Below are positions 12,110-26,764 of a stretch of DNA of 64,000 nt, piece after piece. Positions within the stretch are counted from its first letter, which is position 1. Each line of letters begins with the position of its first letter. The notes under the pieces were generated by a model that was not told where the DNA came from, did not search any database, and saw only the letters and a program-made list of their open reading frames with translations. The DNA is taken from the NCBI GenBank assembly GCA_003991915.1, contig RQTK01000491.1, forward strand, positions 3,108 through 67,107, written 5' to 3'. Source of the stretch: Elysia chlorotica (lineage: Eukaryota; Mollusca; Gastropoda; Plakobranchidae). A program made the position numbers and the translations under genes.

Positions 12110-15100
12110 GTAAATAAAATAAGAAAAAATTCCTGCATGTTTTAGAAATGTATAGGGATAAGAAATGTTGGAGTGAGGGTTTGAGCAAGAAATGAATTTT
12201 TGCAAGAAGTTATTTCATTTTGTTGTAAGACATGAGAGAGGTTCAACAAGCAGGGCTGACATACAGAAATACTGACTACGTGCATGCACAGAAGAAATCA
12301 TCTTCTTAACAACGCAAGTAAGACGAATAAGATGAAGTACGACCCAAAACAGTTTCTTGATGAGAAGGGGCGCAATGGCGCCTCTCAAAGCACTTGTGTA
12401 AAAACTCAAATAATTATGTAAGTAATGATCAATCGTTTTATTATACAGCTCTTAATTTAATTGAGCACTTTTCTTTATTTGTACTAAAATCTGTAGTAGG
12501 CCTATAGGCCTATATATGTGAAATATTTAAATTTAAATCTGTTACTAATTTTTTTCAGTACAAATGCGAGTTCCAGCCTGCTCAACAGAGAAACAGTAGT
12601 AAATCTTCAGCCTGTGAATATATTCCCAGTGGCAACAGCCTGTTCTTGCCTTAGATCTGAAGCTTTTGATCTAGGTGCCAGAACCAGATCCAAAAGCCCC
12701 ACCAGAAGACTTGCAGACAGAGTTATGCAGTCAGTGTCATTAAATGGTGGCCATCTAGCACACAAACAAACTGATGACAATGACGATGATGAGGATGATA
12801 ATGATGATGATTGTAAGTATTTATTAACACCATGCTTTAGTTATTTGTCTTTCGCTATGACAATCAAGTGTTTTGTCTTCATTCTTGTGCTTTGTATTTT
12901 ATGAACTTTTGCCTTCACACTGTTCCATAGACAATTGAATTTGTTCCAGTATTAAAATAATTAAATAAAATACATCAATAAATAACCCTTTTACCGCTTT
13001 CTGCATTTATTCACAAAACTTGGTAAACTATAGGCAGCTCTTTGCAAAATCTATATTAGTATGGATTATTTTTGAATATTCCATTGCACCTCTAAATCTA
13101 ATCTCTACATATCATCAAAATGATTGTTTATAAAGATTTGAAAAATATATTAAGGAATAAAAAAAAATCTTTCGTCTTATTTAATGAGGACATTTTTGTC
13201 TTTATCCTCAGCTCAAAATTTAACAAATCTACTAACTACTTTGAGAAAATTTTCTTCAAGAGTTTTAAATCCACTGCAGGCAAAAAGCATAACCCGTCTG
13301 GCTTATGGCTTCCATGCCAAAGACAATAGTTTGACTTGGGAGCATGCTAATCAAGTAAGCCTGAAGCCCAACTTAAGCAAGTGGTTATATGTTATAACTC
13401 TAAGATTCAATCAATTTTTCATTTATAATTTTTCAACAGTTTATTTTTTTTATTTGTGCTTGAAAGAGAAAGAATGTATGTAGTAGGTGGATGAACATTT
13501 TTATGTCTGAAATTTTAAAAAATATCAATGGAGACGCTGACGATAAGTTTTATTGCAGCTGTAAACAAAGTTTTTAGTTCAAATGCATATCTGGAAGGTT
13601 TTTTTTTAAAGATGAAAGAGGAGGCTTCCTTTAATCTTCATACTTAAATATCTTTTATTTTTGAATCATTGCTCGTCAGATTATAGAGTTCCTGGAATGT
13701 GACTCTCCTCCAATCCAAGATGCAACACTCATTGTGCTCTCCAAATTGACAAATAAACCTGAAAATATTGACTTTTTATCTTTGCAAAGTCTTGTATCTA
13801 CCTTGATTTTGCTATCATTATGGCTTGCATTAAGCTGAGAAAGAACATCTTGCTTGATCTTGCCTGCCAGTCCTGGCAGATGTGACAGGTGTCTAACCAC
13901 ACCCAGGGCAGCCAGCTTCTGCTGCTGAGAGGATACTCTGTTTCTAAGGACGCCTTTCAGGAGAGGGTAAACAATATCTTCTAGCTGGGCTTCCCAGGAT
14001 GAAATTCTTTCATAGTGCTGGGATAACTGGAGAAAAAAAAGTTTGAAAGGGGGGAAAATAAGAAGTAGATATAACTTAACATGATTTTACTTTATTTTGA
14101 CTCACTAAAGCTTTATGACATGGACTTAAATAAAATATTGGGCCCTTTTCTGGAATGTTATGTTTAAAATGCACCAGGTACAGTTCCAGTTGCGATCAGA
14201 GCATTGTTCATATAAGTCAATTTTCTGAACCTTTAATAACATCTTTCCTTGATCCAAAGCAATATTTCTTTGAAAAGCCTACATCAACTTTACTTTGAAG
14301 AGCTAAAAACTCACTTTTTCATTTATTATGTAGGATTATCTCAAATAAATTTACTCTTATTATGTAATTGTACCTCCTCTATTGTGCAGCTAATGAAAAC
14401 TAACTCCTCTATGACTAAACCTACTAATTCAGTTTTCAAAACTTAGAGTGAGCACACAATTGATGATCCAAATTTTTAAAAGTCTGTGCTTTAGATGGCT
14501 CATCTTCTTAAGTCTACTGCAAAATTGACACGTAATATTGTTCTCTTAATCCTAATTGAAAATAGGAAGCAAAAATGATCCCGAGCTTGTTTTAATTTAA
14601 ATTAAAATACTTACTATTGGATTTTTTTTCTTTGAATCTTTTTTAATTCCTCCTAGTAAGTTGTATGTATCATTTAGTTTACTATTTAGAGAGTTGGGGC
14701 TGACAAAAACCACATGAAATGCATATAAAAGTACAAAACATGACACACAATTAGGGCTTAGTCTAGTCAATGATCAGCATTTGTCTACTCAGCAACTTTT
14801 TCCCTTGTTTTACAAAACACCAAGTTTCCAGAAGATTTTTCTGATCTTGTTTTTGCTATAGGCTTTAACTGTAAGTGATTAAATTATACTCACCTCTTCA
14901 ATCATTAGGGCTTAGTCTAGTCAATGATCAGCATTTGTCTACTCAGCAACTTTTTCCCTTGTTTTACAAAACACCAAGTTTCCAGAAGATTTTTCTGATC
15001 TTGTTTTTGCTATAGGCTTTAACTGTAAGTGATTAAATTATACTCACCTCTTCAATCACTTTAAAAGCTGACACTTGGACCTCAATAGTTGAAGCATCAG

Positions 15101-17886
15101 AGGCGATAGATAAAACTAAATCAAGTATCTTCGGGATTACTAATTAAAAAATCATTTAGTTTCTCACTATAGTAATGTTCTGGAAAATGTTAACATTTAT
15201 GTTCTATTGTATGTCTATTATTTCGTTATGAATTTTCCCCTATTAAAATGACACTGTACATTGTATTTTATCACATGAATAGCCGTTGAAAGCCTTCACT
15301 TGTTTGGTAGGTTATTTACAAAAAATATTTCCCAAGAAGGCAGCATTTAAATCATTTTATCAGTTTACAAAGTTTACAAGAATAATTAATGGAGTAAAAA
15401 TAAATCACTTTTACTAAAACATGGCTAAAGGAACAGCAAGTGAAGCTGATTGTTTTGATTTTTTTGGCATGATTTTTCTCTTTACTCCATCTCTTCATTC
15501 CTCAGCATTATTTTATAATAAAAGAAAGATTGTTTCCATGAGTCAATTCTCTTAGAATCTAACCTATACTAAGCCTATGAAGGAAACCTGATTCAGATTT
15601 CACTTAATTTAAGTTAGGGGCCCATCAACATTTATTTAAGTGTTGATAAAATGATCATTTTAAAATAACAAAGCCTATACAATCAAAAATCAATATTGGT
15701 TTCATAATGACTGGGTAGGATGTCACTTAATCATCCTTGATACTGTGACATTTTTTGTTTTTGAAGGCTCTTTTCTTGGAAGTCTTACAAGGTAATCTGG
15801 AGCTCACAAAGCAGCGTATTTCATCAGACGTACTTGACAACACACTTCTGCCTGTCCTGATCGACATGTTATCAGAAGGACCTTGGTGAGTATGAAAAAG
15901 CATATGAGTACCAATATATATCTTTATGTATGACACTGGTATTTTGTCAACACATTCACAATTCTAAGAAAAAAATGTGACAATCATACCTTTTTTCAAG
16001 TTTATATTCTATGTCAGTTAAAATGTATTTTGTACACCCTTAATTATGTTTGAATTATGACTTTCAGGTTATGATGGCCATGACTTAGATAACATATTGA
16101 TATCTCTGCTGTACAAAGAAATAGCTAATGGGAATGGCATTTTGGGATAAAACAAGTTACCTTTAAAGATCGCAAAAACAACCATCCTTTAGTATTAGCT
16201 AATTTGCTTTTCAATGTAAATAAATATGACTTTATGATATTCTGTTTTCTTGCAGCAATCAAAATATGGGAATCTGCAAAATAATAAAAAAATGTAATAA
16301 TTTAAACTACATTATTGTACTACCGGTAAATTACTTTCTGAAGCTTGCTTATATACATCATATCTACATTTGAGTCGTGTTTGAAAATAAAACAAATTCG
16401 ATAGTAAAAAGATTGATTTATGATATATTTATGGACTACAGTTTTACAGGAATTTTTATAGCTAATTTATCATCATTTAAAAAGAAAAAGAAGTTTATGT
16501 TATCATTGAATTTTTTTTTTCCTAAGTGAACCCCAACATCAGGCTCTCACTTTGGTGATATGTCTAGCTCGAGATGAAAGTCACAGATGGTCTTTGCTAG
16601 CATATTCTAAGTCAGTGGCATCATGCATCCTTTGTGCCAAGCATTCAAAATGCAGGTGAGAAGTGGTTATCTATTCAAACATTGTATATTTTGATGCAGA
16701 TTTTCAATTTAAAGCATGCTTAAATTGATAATTTTCAAAACCTTATCACTCTGAAAGGTAGTTATTTTTCTTCCATTTTTTTATTTTGAGTTTATGGTTT
16801 ATAGAAAAAAAAATGGTGACATATAGCAGTTTTTGTTAATGTCCTTTAATTTTGAAAAACCAAATGGATCTTTAATCTTAATTGGTTTAAATAAAAGGTT
16901 AAAAATGTATTCAATGAATATGTGCCAATCGCTAAATAATTATATTTTTACAATCTGCAAAATAATGATTTGCATAGATGTTCAGATCACATAATTTATG
17001 TTTCATAAACTTGTAACAGCAACAGCAGCAACACCAAGAAAACAAAACAAAAAACACCAAAAAAAAGTTTACTTAGAAAAAATTAGAAAAGACAAAGGAA
17101 AAAAAAGGAGGAATGGGACAAGTAAAACCTGTTCAACATTCTTTTTAATTACACCATTTATTCTTTCAATATTTATTTTCCTACCAGGAAAGTGGTTGCT
17201 TTAAGCTGTTGTGCCATTGAGCAAATTTTGAGTACTAAAAATAAAAAAGAGGCCAAAAAGTTTATGGAATGCTGCTTAGGTATGTTAGAATAAAAAAAAA
17301 ATACAACATTGTACTTATGTGCTTTCAATTTCAACCATTTTTACAAAAGATTGTAAGGAGCTTTTTTTTTTTTTTTCTTTTATTTTTTTTTAATTTGCTG
17401 CAAGAAACATACATTAATAAGTATTATACCAATTAACCTTATTTTTTTTTACTTAAATTATTTAAATAATTTTTACCTAAATAAATTAAAATTTTCTCTG
17501 CTATAAATATCTTTATTAAGTAATGCACACACATTAAAAAGCCATTTTTTCCATCTCCTCTTTTCTTATCTCCTTTCTATTTTATTGCTTTTCTCCTTAT
17601 TTTACTCCCCACTCTACCTCCTGCGTTCTCTCCTCTCATTACCTCTTTTCCTATCTCTTTTTTGTCTTGTTATCCCCTCACATTCTCTCTCTCCTTCTCT
17701 CTATCGCTCTGATGTCTCTGTCTATATGTCTGTGTGTTTATATGCTTCTCTTTCTCTGTGTGTCTGTGTGTTTAGATGTCTGTGTGTTTATATGCTTCTC
17801 TTTCTCTGTGTGTATGTGTGTTTATATGCTTCTCTTTCTCTGTGTGTCTGTGTGTTTATATGCTTCTCTTTCTCTGTCTGTCTATT

Positions 17887-17933
<47 letters not shown>

Positions 17934-20900
17934 AACTTGATTTTTGGATCAGATTACATTGCTTTGTATGCAAATCAACCATTAACAAAACCATTTTTTA
18001 AAAATATACAATTTGAATAGAATCATTGGTGATGGAAGGGTCTTCAACTGGCAAAGGAATTTTAGAAAACAAAAATGAAAAGACTGTCTCCCTTGTACGC
18101 AAGAAAAGTCAAGTGGAGGCAGAGTTATGGCGAAGCTTTGACAAGTTTATAGGCTTTCTTGTTATGCTTTTTGAAAAACAAAGTGAGTATTGAGTTGAAT
18201 CATCTCATTAAGTATCATATGAACTCCAGTCAAGTAAATTAAATTTTTTTGTTTGAGTTATTGTACGTAGCTACTTGGCTGATGATAGGCTCCTGTGCAT
18301 TTTATAACACTACTTAAAAGAAAAGACGAGATCAGATAATTATTTTTTCAATTTTGATAATCTTAATGTACCACTATTGTGGATATGGTTTAATTAAAAG
18401 ATATTGCATTATTTCATAAGAGTAATGATCTTATTTTATTTTTCATGCAAATGAATTTTTTACCAAAAGTGAATCACGCTATTTTTAAAATTTTTTCACT
18501 TACATAATTATTTATTCTTCATAACTAATTGACTGTTTTTTCTACTGTTTATATAATTATTGCAATATTTGCTGTGTATGATAATTTCATATTAATTTTT
18601 ATAGGTAAGAATATAAGGAAAATTCTGTTTTAAAATAATTTATTAAATATGGAACAATTCAGTGCACATCTTTTACAACCTGGAACTGAAAGATAAAACA
18701 TTTTTATCTCATCTCTTCATTAGGTGTTAATCCTAATGGCTACTTCAAATGGACATACGTGTCACCTCAAATAAACGTTTGAACTTGTATTGCCATATGA
18801 CAGAATGCTGTAGTTTAATATTGAAACATATTTTTCTTTTTCAGGCTGCATATATTATGATAAAAACACTTCGGGGATGAAAAGTGAGCTGAGCTTAATT
18901 GGAACCATCAACAAAGACCAGCTAGTGTGCATCACGTCATTGATTGGTTGCTTCAACAGTTTTTGTTTCTGGCCTTTAAACAGACCTAGAAAGCGCAGTG
19001 GCTGCATTGGAGATGCTGACGAATTTTTAGCTTTAAATTCATTAGGGTGAGAAATGGCTTACTTATTGTATAATATGTGGCTTATAGCTCAAAGGGGGAT
19101 GCTGTTGGTGCAATGTTTATGGCAGTTTGCCCCCACTGTAAAGGTGCTAGGCTTAATCCATGGCGCAGAGGAACATTTTTCTAGGTCTTTCATGGGTACC
19201 TGAGGCTCCAAAGTCTCCTTAGACAAAAGTAACAGTAACGTACTGCACAAATGCTGTTTGCCCAGTACAATCAGGATATATAGACCTAACTCTTGGTACA
19301 TCAACGCTCTGCAAAAAAGTATGGGGCAAACTTTATACTTATTTGGAAGGAATTAAACGAAATTTATAATATTTTTTTTTTACTTGTGAAGACAAAATGC
19401 CTAGTGATCCCGAGAGGCATATATTATATTTAAGAAGCATGAGGTTTAAAGAAATTTTAAATGTATTGCTCTTGGTGTGTCTATTTTATATGATCGCTAT
19501 GCCCAAATCAAAATAAAAAATTTTTTCCTCTTATTTTGACCAGAGATGGTGTAAATTTCCCTACCATTACTCTTTTCCTAACAAACATTAAATGTTTATA
19601 TTTCAAATGTGACCCTTATTGTCAGATTTTATTATTTTGATTAAAAAATTAATTATGGAGCAGTTGCATAATGGTAGAAATATGGTTTCACATGTCTTTA
19701 TATGTGGACCAGTACTATGTATTTGACATGATTCTTACTGGACAAGATACAGACAAAAACATTATTTAAAAATTTTTTAAAAATTTATTTATGTAAACAA
19801 AAAAAATTCATTTTTATTCTATCTGCTTCAGGAGAGAGGTAAACGAAGTGAATCAAAATCATGTCATCTTTATTTGGAGTGCTGTGGGGTGCCAAGTTAT
19901 GGCTCTCTTTAGACAAATCATCAAACGCATCCAGGCCTCAAACAATATGACAGCTCTCATTTCCTTGAAAAACAACCAAGCAACCCTGAGGGAGAAGGAC
20001 GCTGAGACTTCCAATACTTCTTCTAAGCTAACTGAGATCAGTTTTGAGCTGCATATTGAGGAGCTTAAGCTGTTACGAGAAGCATTGACATTTGTGTTTT
20101 TGTCCAGCCTAGTAACGTGTTACATGAAGAAACCAGGCTCAGGACTGCCTGAGGACTCTGAGGCTGCCAGTGCTGTTAGGTCAGTGAACGAGACTGTGGA
20201 GAGAATGGCCAAAGAGGACTTGGCAGAGAGGGAAGCTTGTGCTGAGAGGAGAGGAATGAGGCGTGCCCTGGTGGAAGAGGGAGTCTTCTACTTGGTTGGG
20301 ACTTTGATGGATTTACATGATGATAAAATCAAGGTGCAGACAAATAATGCATATTTAATTAGTTGTTTGATGGTATTTTCAATTTGATTGAAGTGCAACA
20401 TCTCACAAGATGAAATGTAGTGTTTGTAGTCAATTTCAAACTTGAATTATCTAACTTCTGCATAACAACTCATTGACTTTACTTTTTTTAAGGGAAGCAT
20501 CAAATTAATATTGGAATTGATCTTAAAAATAAGGAAGCAAAGACACCAGGTTTCATTAGTAAAAAGGATTTCTTCTCCCTTTTTTCCCCTGTACATTTAT
20601 TTTAAGAGTTATTAAATTTATATAAATTTTTTAGTTCCTTGTTGGAAAATAATGGATTACAATATTTAGTTGTTAAAACTAACAAAAAAATTGTGTTGCA
20701 CATAAAAAACCCACCAACGCCTTCATAACCCTCCCTCACTTAAGAAAAAAGCAACAGTTTTGGATGTTTGTAAAGCCTTATACATTCTAACTGAATGTTT
20801 ACAATGAAGGTTTGAAAATTTAGTTTGCTATGGTTATTCTTTAACCAGACGATGAGCACAGCAATCCTGAGACTGTGCATCCAGCCTGTCACAGAGAGAG

Positions 20901-23900
20901 CCTTGACCTCCGCCCTTCGCAGAAAATTTGACACAAAGACTGCCAGCTCCCGGTCAATGAGGTTTGATGCTGTTTAACAACTGTTTGTAGCGACCCCTTT
21001 AGTTTACTATTTTTTACATAATTTTTATTGAAAAGTTTTTTATTTGATCTTTTACAGACGACATTTAAAAGATATAGTACAGCAACTATTTTTTTTTCTT
21101 TCAGATTTTGGTCTGTAAGTTGTTTACGCTCATACGAATATGACCTTTAACTGTTTTTTAATGCAGAAGATATAGTCCTTTTTTTTTTTAAGGATGGAAT
21201 GTAACAGTAATTCACTTCATATGGCTTAAAATTTCTGCTAGTAATCTTGCTAAAAACTGGCAGATGTTGGTGAAGAATAAATGGGCTTATCTCAAAGAGA
21301 AAAAAAACATGATTTGATCTTTTACAGATAACATTTTAGAGATATAGTACAGCCAAAATAAAAAAATCCATGAAAAACAACTTTTTTCTTCAGATTCTGG
21401 TCTGTAATTAAAACTCATAAAAAAATGACATGACCCTGCTTTTTAATGCAGCACATACAAGATTTTTCAAAGGATGAAATGTAACAGTAATTCACTTCCT
21501 ATTGCTTAAGCTTTTGCTAACAATATTGCTGAAAACTAGCAGATGTTAAGTAAAAATATATGGGCTCATCTCAAAGAGCAGAAATATACTTAATGGCAGG
21601 GTTTATAGCAGCAAATGAATAGTGTGGAGCCTGAAACCTGTATTGTAATATATAGGCTACATGACCATATTTGTACTCTATAGAGGGAGGGAGAGAATTC
21701 TCTCCCTCTCTCCGGGTTTAACGTCTCCTAGGTTCCCCTGGGGGAATCCTATACGGCGACAGGCGGCGTTGACAGAAGACAAAAGATCAAGAGGAAGGCA
21801 AGACATGATAGATCCTATGCTTGATCATTCTATTACTAAGAGGCTAGTCCTCTAATGTATGGGGTTCCCTAATTTTTGGGGTTCTAAAGTGGAAAGGGGG
21901 GATAGGCTGAGACAGACAAGACAAACCTTCCCTTCTACGCTGGGGGGACGGGCAAGGCTAGGCATTTAATTTTTTTTTATGAGTGAGGCAGGAGATAGAT
22001 AGTTAAAACCGGGGATATTTCCCTATTGGTGTTCTAATTTAGTATTGTTCCCCCATTCCCTTTTTTTTTTTTTTTTTCCCTGCTGCTTATCCATTAATGC
22101 TACCACCCCCATCACAACCATAATATTGTCTCTATTGTTGCGACTGCTGTTTACTATTACTTTCCCCACCATCATCATTATCACAGTTACCAGTATTATT
22201 ATTACTACCACCACCACCACTACTACTATTAATGCAGCACATACAAGATTTTTCAAAGGATGAAATGTAACAGTAATTCACTTCCTATTGCTTAAGCTTT
22301 TGCTAACAATATTGCTGAAAACTAGCAGATGTTAAGGAAAAATATATGGGCTCATCTCAAAGAGCAGAAATACACTTAATGGCAGGGTTTATAGCAGCAA
22401 ATGAATAGTGTGGAGCCTGAAACCTGTATTGTAAAGGATGATGAAAAAAATTCCCTTTGAACATAACTGTTTTACACCTTATCCTGATGATTAACATACT
22501 ATTTGTGTCACATTTGTAGGTATTTATGTTGAATTTATGATAGATTACTTTTTGACCGTAAAAATGGAACGAGATAACCAGAATTTGCCAATGAGATACT
22601 TAATCTTAATAGGTGAAAATGCAAATACTCAAGAGTGAGTCAAATGCAGGATCTTGATTACATCATTCACCAATAGGTGCATTCTAGTAAAGTGGCAATG
22701 CATTCATTTAAAATATTACCTTTTCTTTTTTTGTTTTGTTTGAAGACCACACTCTGCCAAAGACTGGACTGGTCGACAAAGCATCAATCAACAGCTGTTC
22801 AACATGGGCAAGCCTGGACTAGGACAAAGGCCTTCCAGCTCGATGCCTTACTGCACATCTGCCAGTGGACACAGATCTGGGGGTGGGAGAGGACCTGTTG
22901 TTCTCTTAGACGACAGAGACCCAGGCAGGATGTGAGAACTTGGCTTTGCTGATAATAATATTTTACCTTAATTTTCCCTAATTCAATCACATTTATAGGG
23001 CATAATGGGCACTTTAGTTAAAGAGAGGGAAATTTAATGCTGACACATTTACAAGTCAGCAGTTCTAATCCCACTAAGCACAATTATCAAAATTGTTATT
23101 TATAATAAATAAAGCATATTATTTCATAACTCCTATGTACTACTTTGATTAGGAAGACAATATTTTTTTGTCATTCATGTAAAGATCACTTGATTTGTTA
23201 AGTGTCTGAAAAACAAATAGAATTTTATTGGTATTGTATCTTTGTAATAGGCCTTGGTCATAATGAATATAAATATTTACAACCATCAAATAATAATTTT
23301 TAATTAAAATTTTATTTGTTTTGTTGAAAATATCATTTATAACAGTAAATCCATAAATATTTATGTAGAATAAAGTTAAGAATTAATTGAAATGTGCCAC
23401 GTTTTAATCTTTATCATAATTAGAAAAGCAATGCAATTTTTGCCATTACATGTTTTTGAGGTATTTTTATAAATGAATTAGAAAATTAGTGGTATTGCAT
23501 ATTAAGAAAAGGACACTTATTTCTACGTAAGTATCTTTTGATACTTCCTCCCTTTTTTTAATCTATCAGTCGAGGGAGGCCTGCTACTGCAAGACCTTAC
23601 ACACCTGGTTGGAATTCTGCTCAAGGGCCTACAACTCGTCCAGGCAGTGCCACTAAATACAGTCTGTTCTCTCCCTTGACACCTCGAGCTGAAAAGAAAA
23701 CACTGTTTTCAAAAATGACAGGAGAAGTTAGTGGACCAAACACTGCTAGACCACATTCCTCTCTCAACAGAAGGCCTTCATCTCTGCAAGGTGGAAATAG
23801 AAACGAAACTGGAAATCATTGCAGACCTATGTCTGCTAAATTAACTAGTAAGCTAGTTAGTTTTGTGTGTGAGTGTGTGTGTTTTTTTTCCATGTTGTGA

Positions 23901-25900
23901 TAGTGTGGTACAAAATTATTGCCTGTATCTGCCTCATTTAAAAAAATTGGTTTGATCATAAAAGCAAATCCAGATGCATTGAAAAAAAAACAAACTCTTT
24001 TGCTCGAGAGGGTATTATTGTAAACAAATTAAATATATAATAAAAGTTGCGCTATGACTTTTCAAAAGTAGAGTTTCTTGCAGAGTCGAAAATTTCATCT
24101 ATCAAAGCTTTGGCAGTATTTATCTTTAACATAGTGTTTGTGTTAAGTTGTGTTTCATTAAGATCTTGTTCCTTTAAGTCTTATTTCATCAGTTGTGTCT
24201 GTATTTATAGCTATCTGTCCAATTGTAGAGCTGTAGAGCCCCTACCACCTTAATCTGGTGTAGATATTGATACATTAATGTTTAAACTCATGCTTCTTCG
24301 ATATAATATATTGTTTCCGCCGTGATAAGATCAGATAAATACCATGCAAAATTGATCTTGAAGATAAGGAGCTGATCATTCTCAGCAAAAAGCAAAGAGG
24401 CTACATTCCTTTCCTTTACTCTTGCAGTGACAGTGGTCTCTCATGGACTTTGCTGTTGCCACTTTGCCATTGCGCATTGTATATTCCTGACCTAGTTCTT
24501 TGACACTATTTCAAGCTCTCTTCTTCAATCTCTTAACTTGATTATGCTGTCAGAGCCTCTGACGTTACTGCTGGAGTTAGCACTAGAGATAATAATCCTG
24601 TCGCAGCTTCTGACGTTGCTGCCGGAGTTAGCTTTATTACTTGCAATTAAACATATCTCTTAATGAGAATATAAAACAGGATTTTAGATTATGTTTCAAG
24701 AAAGAAAAAAAACATTAAAAAAATGTTGTCGCTTATCCGATTTTTTCACCGGTATATATATATATATATATATATAACTCATTCTCTCCTCAGGTGAGTC
24801 AAATCTGTCCATGTTGCAGGACCCTGATTACATCTCCAGCCCTCTGGACCCTGGCAACAACCTGAGCCAGCAGTGCTGTGAGCGTGTCTTCCTAGCAATG
24901 AGAGAGAGAATCCTGAAAGACATTTTCAGCGTGGATCTTAACATAAAGAAGAGCAGTCTCCTCTTGCTCCATGATTTAGTACAGCACAGCACGGTACTTT
25001 ATTGAGAGATTTATTATTAATGTGTGATGGCCAGGGAAATTAGGAGCTTGTAAAATTGTATTTTGTGTGAAATAAAATGCTTAGATATTGGGCTCGTTAA
25101 CTTATATGAAGTTTTGTGATAATTAAAAAAATTAAAAAATGTTACATGTTTAGAATTATAAACTTAGCTTTAAAATGATCTATCATAAGACCAGGCCTAA
25201 ACTTTCCAGGCCATCACACATTTTGTTAACTCATTTCGTATGGATATTTGTTTTTAGTAGCTGGCTCAATAGTTAATAATTCAGCTGATGGGAATGCATA
25301 ACAGATAAATAAGGTTGCTGAGTTTCACACACTAATAAGCTTATGAAATTATTTACCTAAGAAATATGCTTGCGGACATTAAATCCTTCTTTTATCAATC
25401 GGTAGATATAAGTAGACGAAATGATTCTCTTAAAATGAAAGGAGAATAATAAATATATGACAGTCTCATTGAGAAATATTTTACCCAAAGATTCTAACTG
25501 ATGAAACAGTGTTTGCTTTATTCTTCCTTTGTCAAAGAATGAACTTCATATGGAGCTTTCAAAGATGGGGTGCATTCCCAAGCTGGTTGATTTTCTTCGC
25601 ATAAATGATGATGATGAACTCTTGGAAATCACTGGTATAGTACACTATCTTATCTTTATGTTTCGAGATGTTAAGAAAACACCCACAGCGCAGCAATCAA
25701 AATGGCAAAAGTTCAAGCTAAAAAACTAATTTTAGTTGTGAAATTGATGATACTGTGGCTTCAATGGCATCTTTTCCCACTAGAGTTGGCCCTATTGATT
25801 TGCTAATTTTATCACAGTCAGCACTACCAATTTTCTTATCATTACTATTGATACTTATACTACAGCTTCTTCTACTAAAGGGAAAACAATAGCAAGAAAT

Positions 25901-25998
<98 letters not shown>

Positions 25999-26690
25999 GC
26001 TAAAACTAAATAACAATGCTCTACTTTTTTAGATATCCATGTAGGAAATTTGAAACCTAACCAATATGAATCTCTTGCGATTAATTCAAAGTAGATTTTA
26101 AGAGCAATTGATTCAATTTTAGACTAAAACAGCAATTTCAATTCCTTAAAAGTGGTCTTTAAGGATATCTTACAGTAATCTTTTCTGAGATAAAGCAAAG
26201 ATCTTTTCTTGTTTAACATCTCTTTTTTTTTCTTCTCGGTGGTATATTTATAGGCCTGACCATAACACGCATGCTGGTCTCTAGTGATCGCAGGATCTGC
26301 CAGCTCTTCAACATCCATGGTGGATCTAACCTTTTAATGGCACTGTTGCAGAACGCATCATCAACTCAACTGAAGGCTGCCGTTTCCTCCACTCTAAGTA
26401 CCGTCAATAATGGTAGGTTAAGAGGAGAGGCCTGCATGAGAAGTTTTTGTAGATTTTAATTTCTGTGCTAAAAAAAAAAAAAAAAAAAAAAAGAACAAAA
26501 GTCTACACTATAAATTAATACATTTACCATTTTTCTTTGTAAAAAGAGTATAGCTTTCATATATATTGCCACAATTTTCAATAAAGCTTGTTTTATAGTC
26601 TCCAAATTGTGCTTTATTCTGTCATTTCATTATCTTTATCTGAAATTTTAATCTTTAATTGTGTTTCTGGTATTTTAAACTCTCTCTCTG

Positions 26691-26764
<74 letters not shown>

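Larger units (their letters stand above)
13802..15139. other. Inverted segment inside the ARM-like gene
   Basis: Both recognisable exons in this interval read on the minus strand while all flanking exons read on the plus strand. Their order and phases fit the gene only after reversal. The left breakpoint lies near 13,760-13,793. The right one lies between 15,140 and 15,766 and cannot be placed more exactly by eye. Confidence 0.75.

Noticed and set aside
13676-13900. Minus-strand frame read straight through 13,802 to 13,676
   Set aside because: A good donor ends the minus exon at 13,802; the remainder is antisense to exon 4 and intron.
22023-22263. Val/Ile-rich and Thr/Ile-rich frames on opposite strands
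   Set aside because: Trinucleotide CCA/ATT-type low complexity inside an intron insertion.
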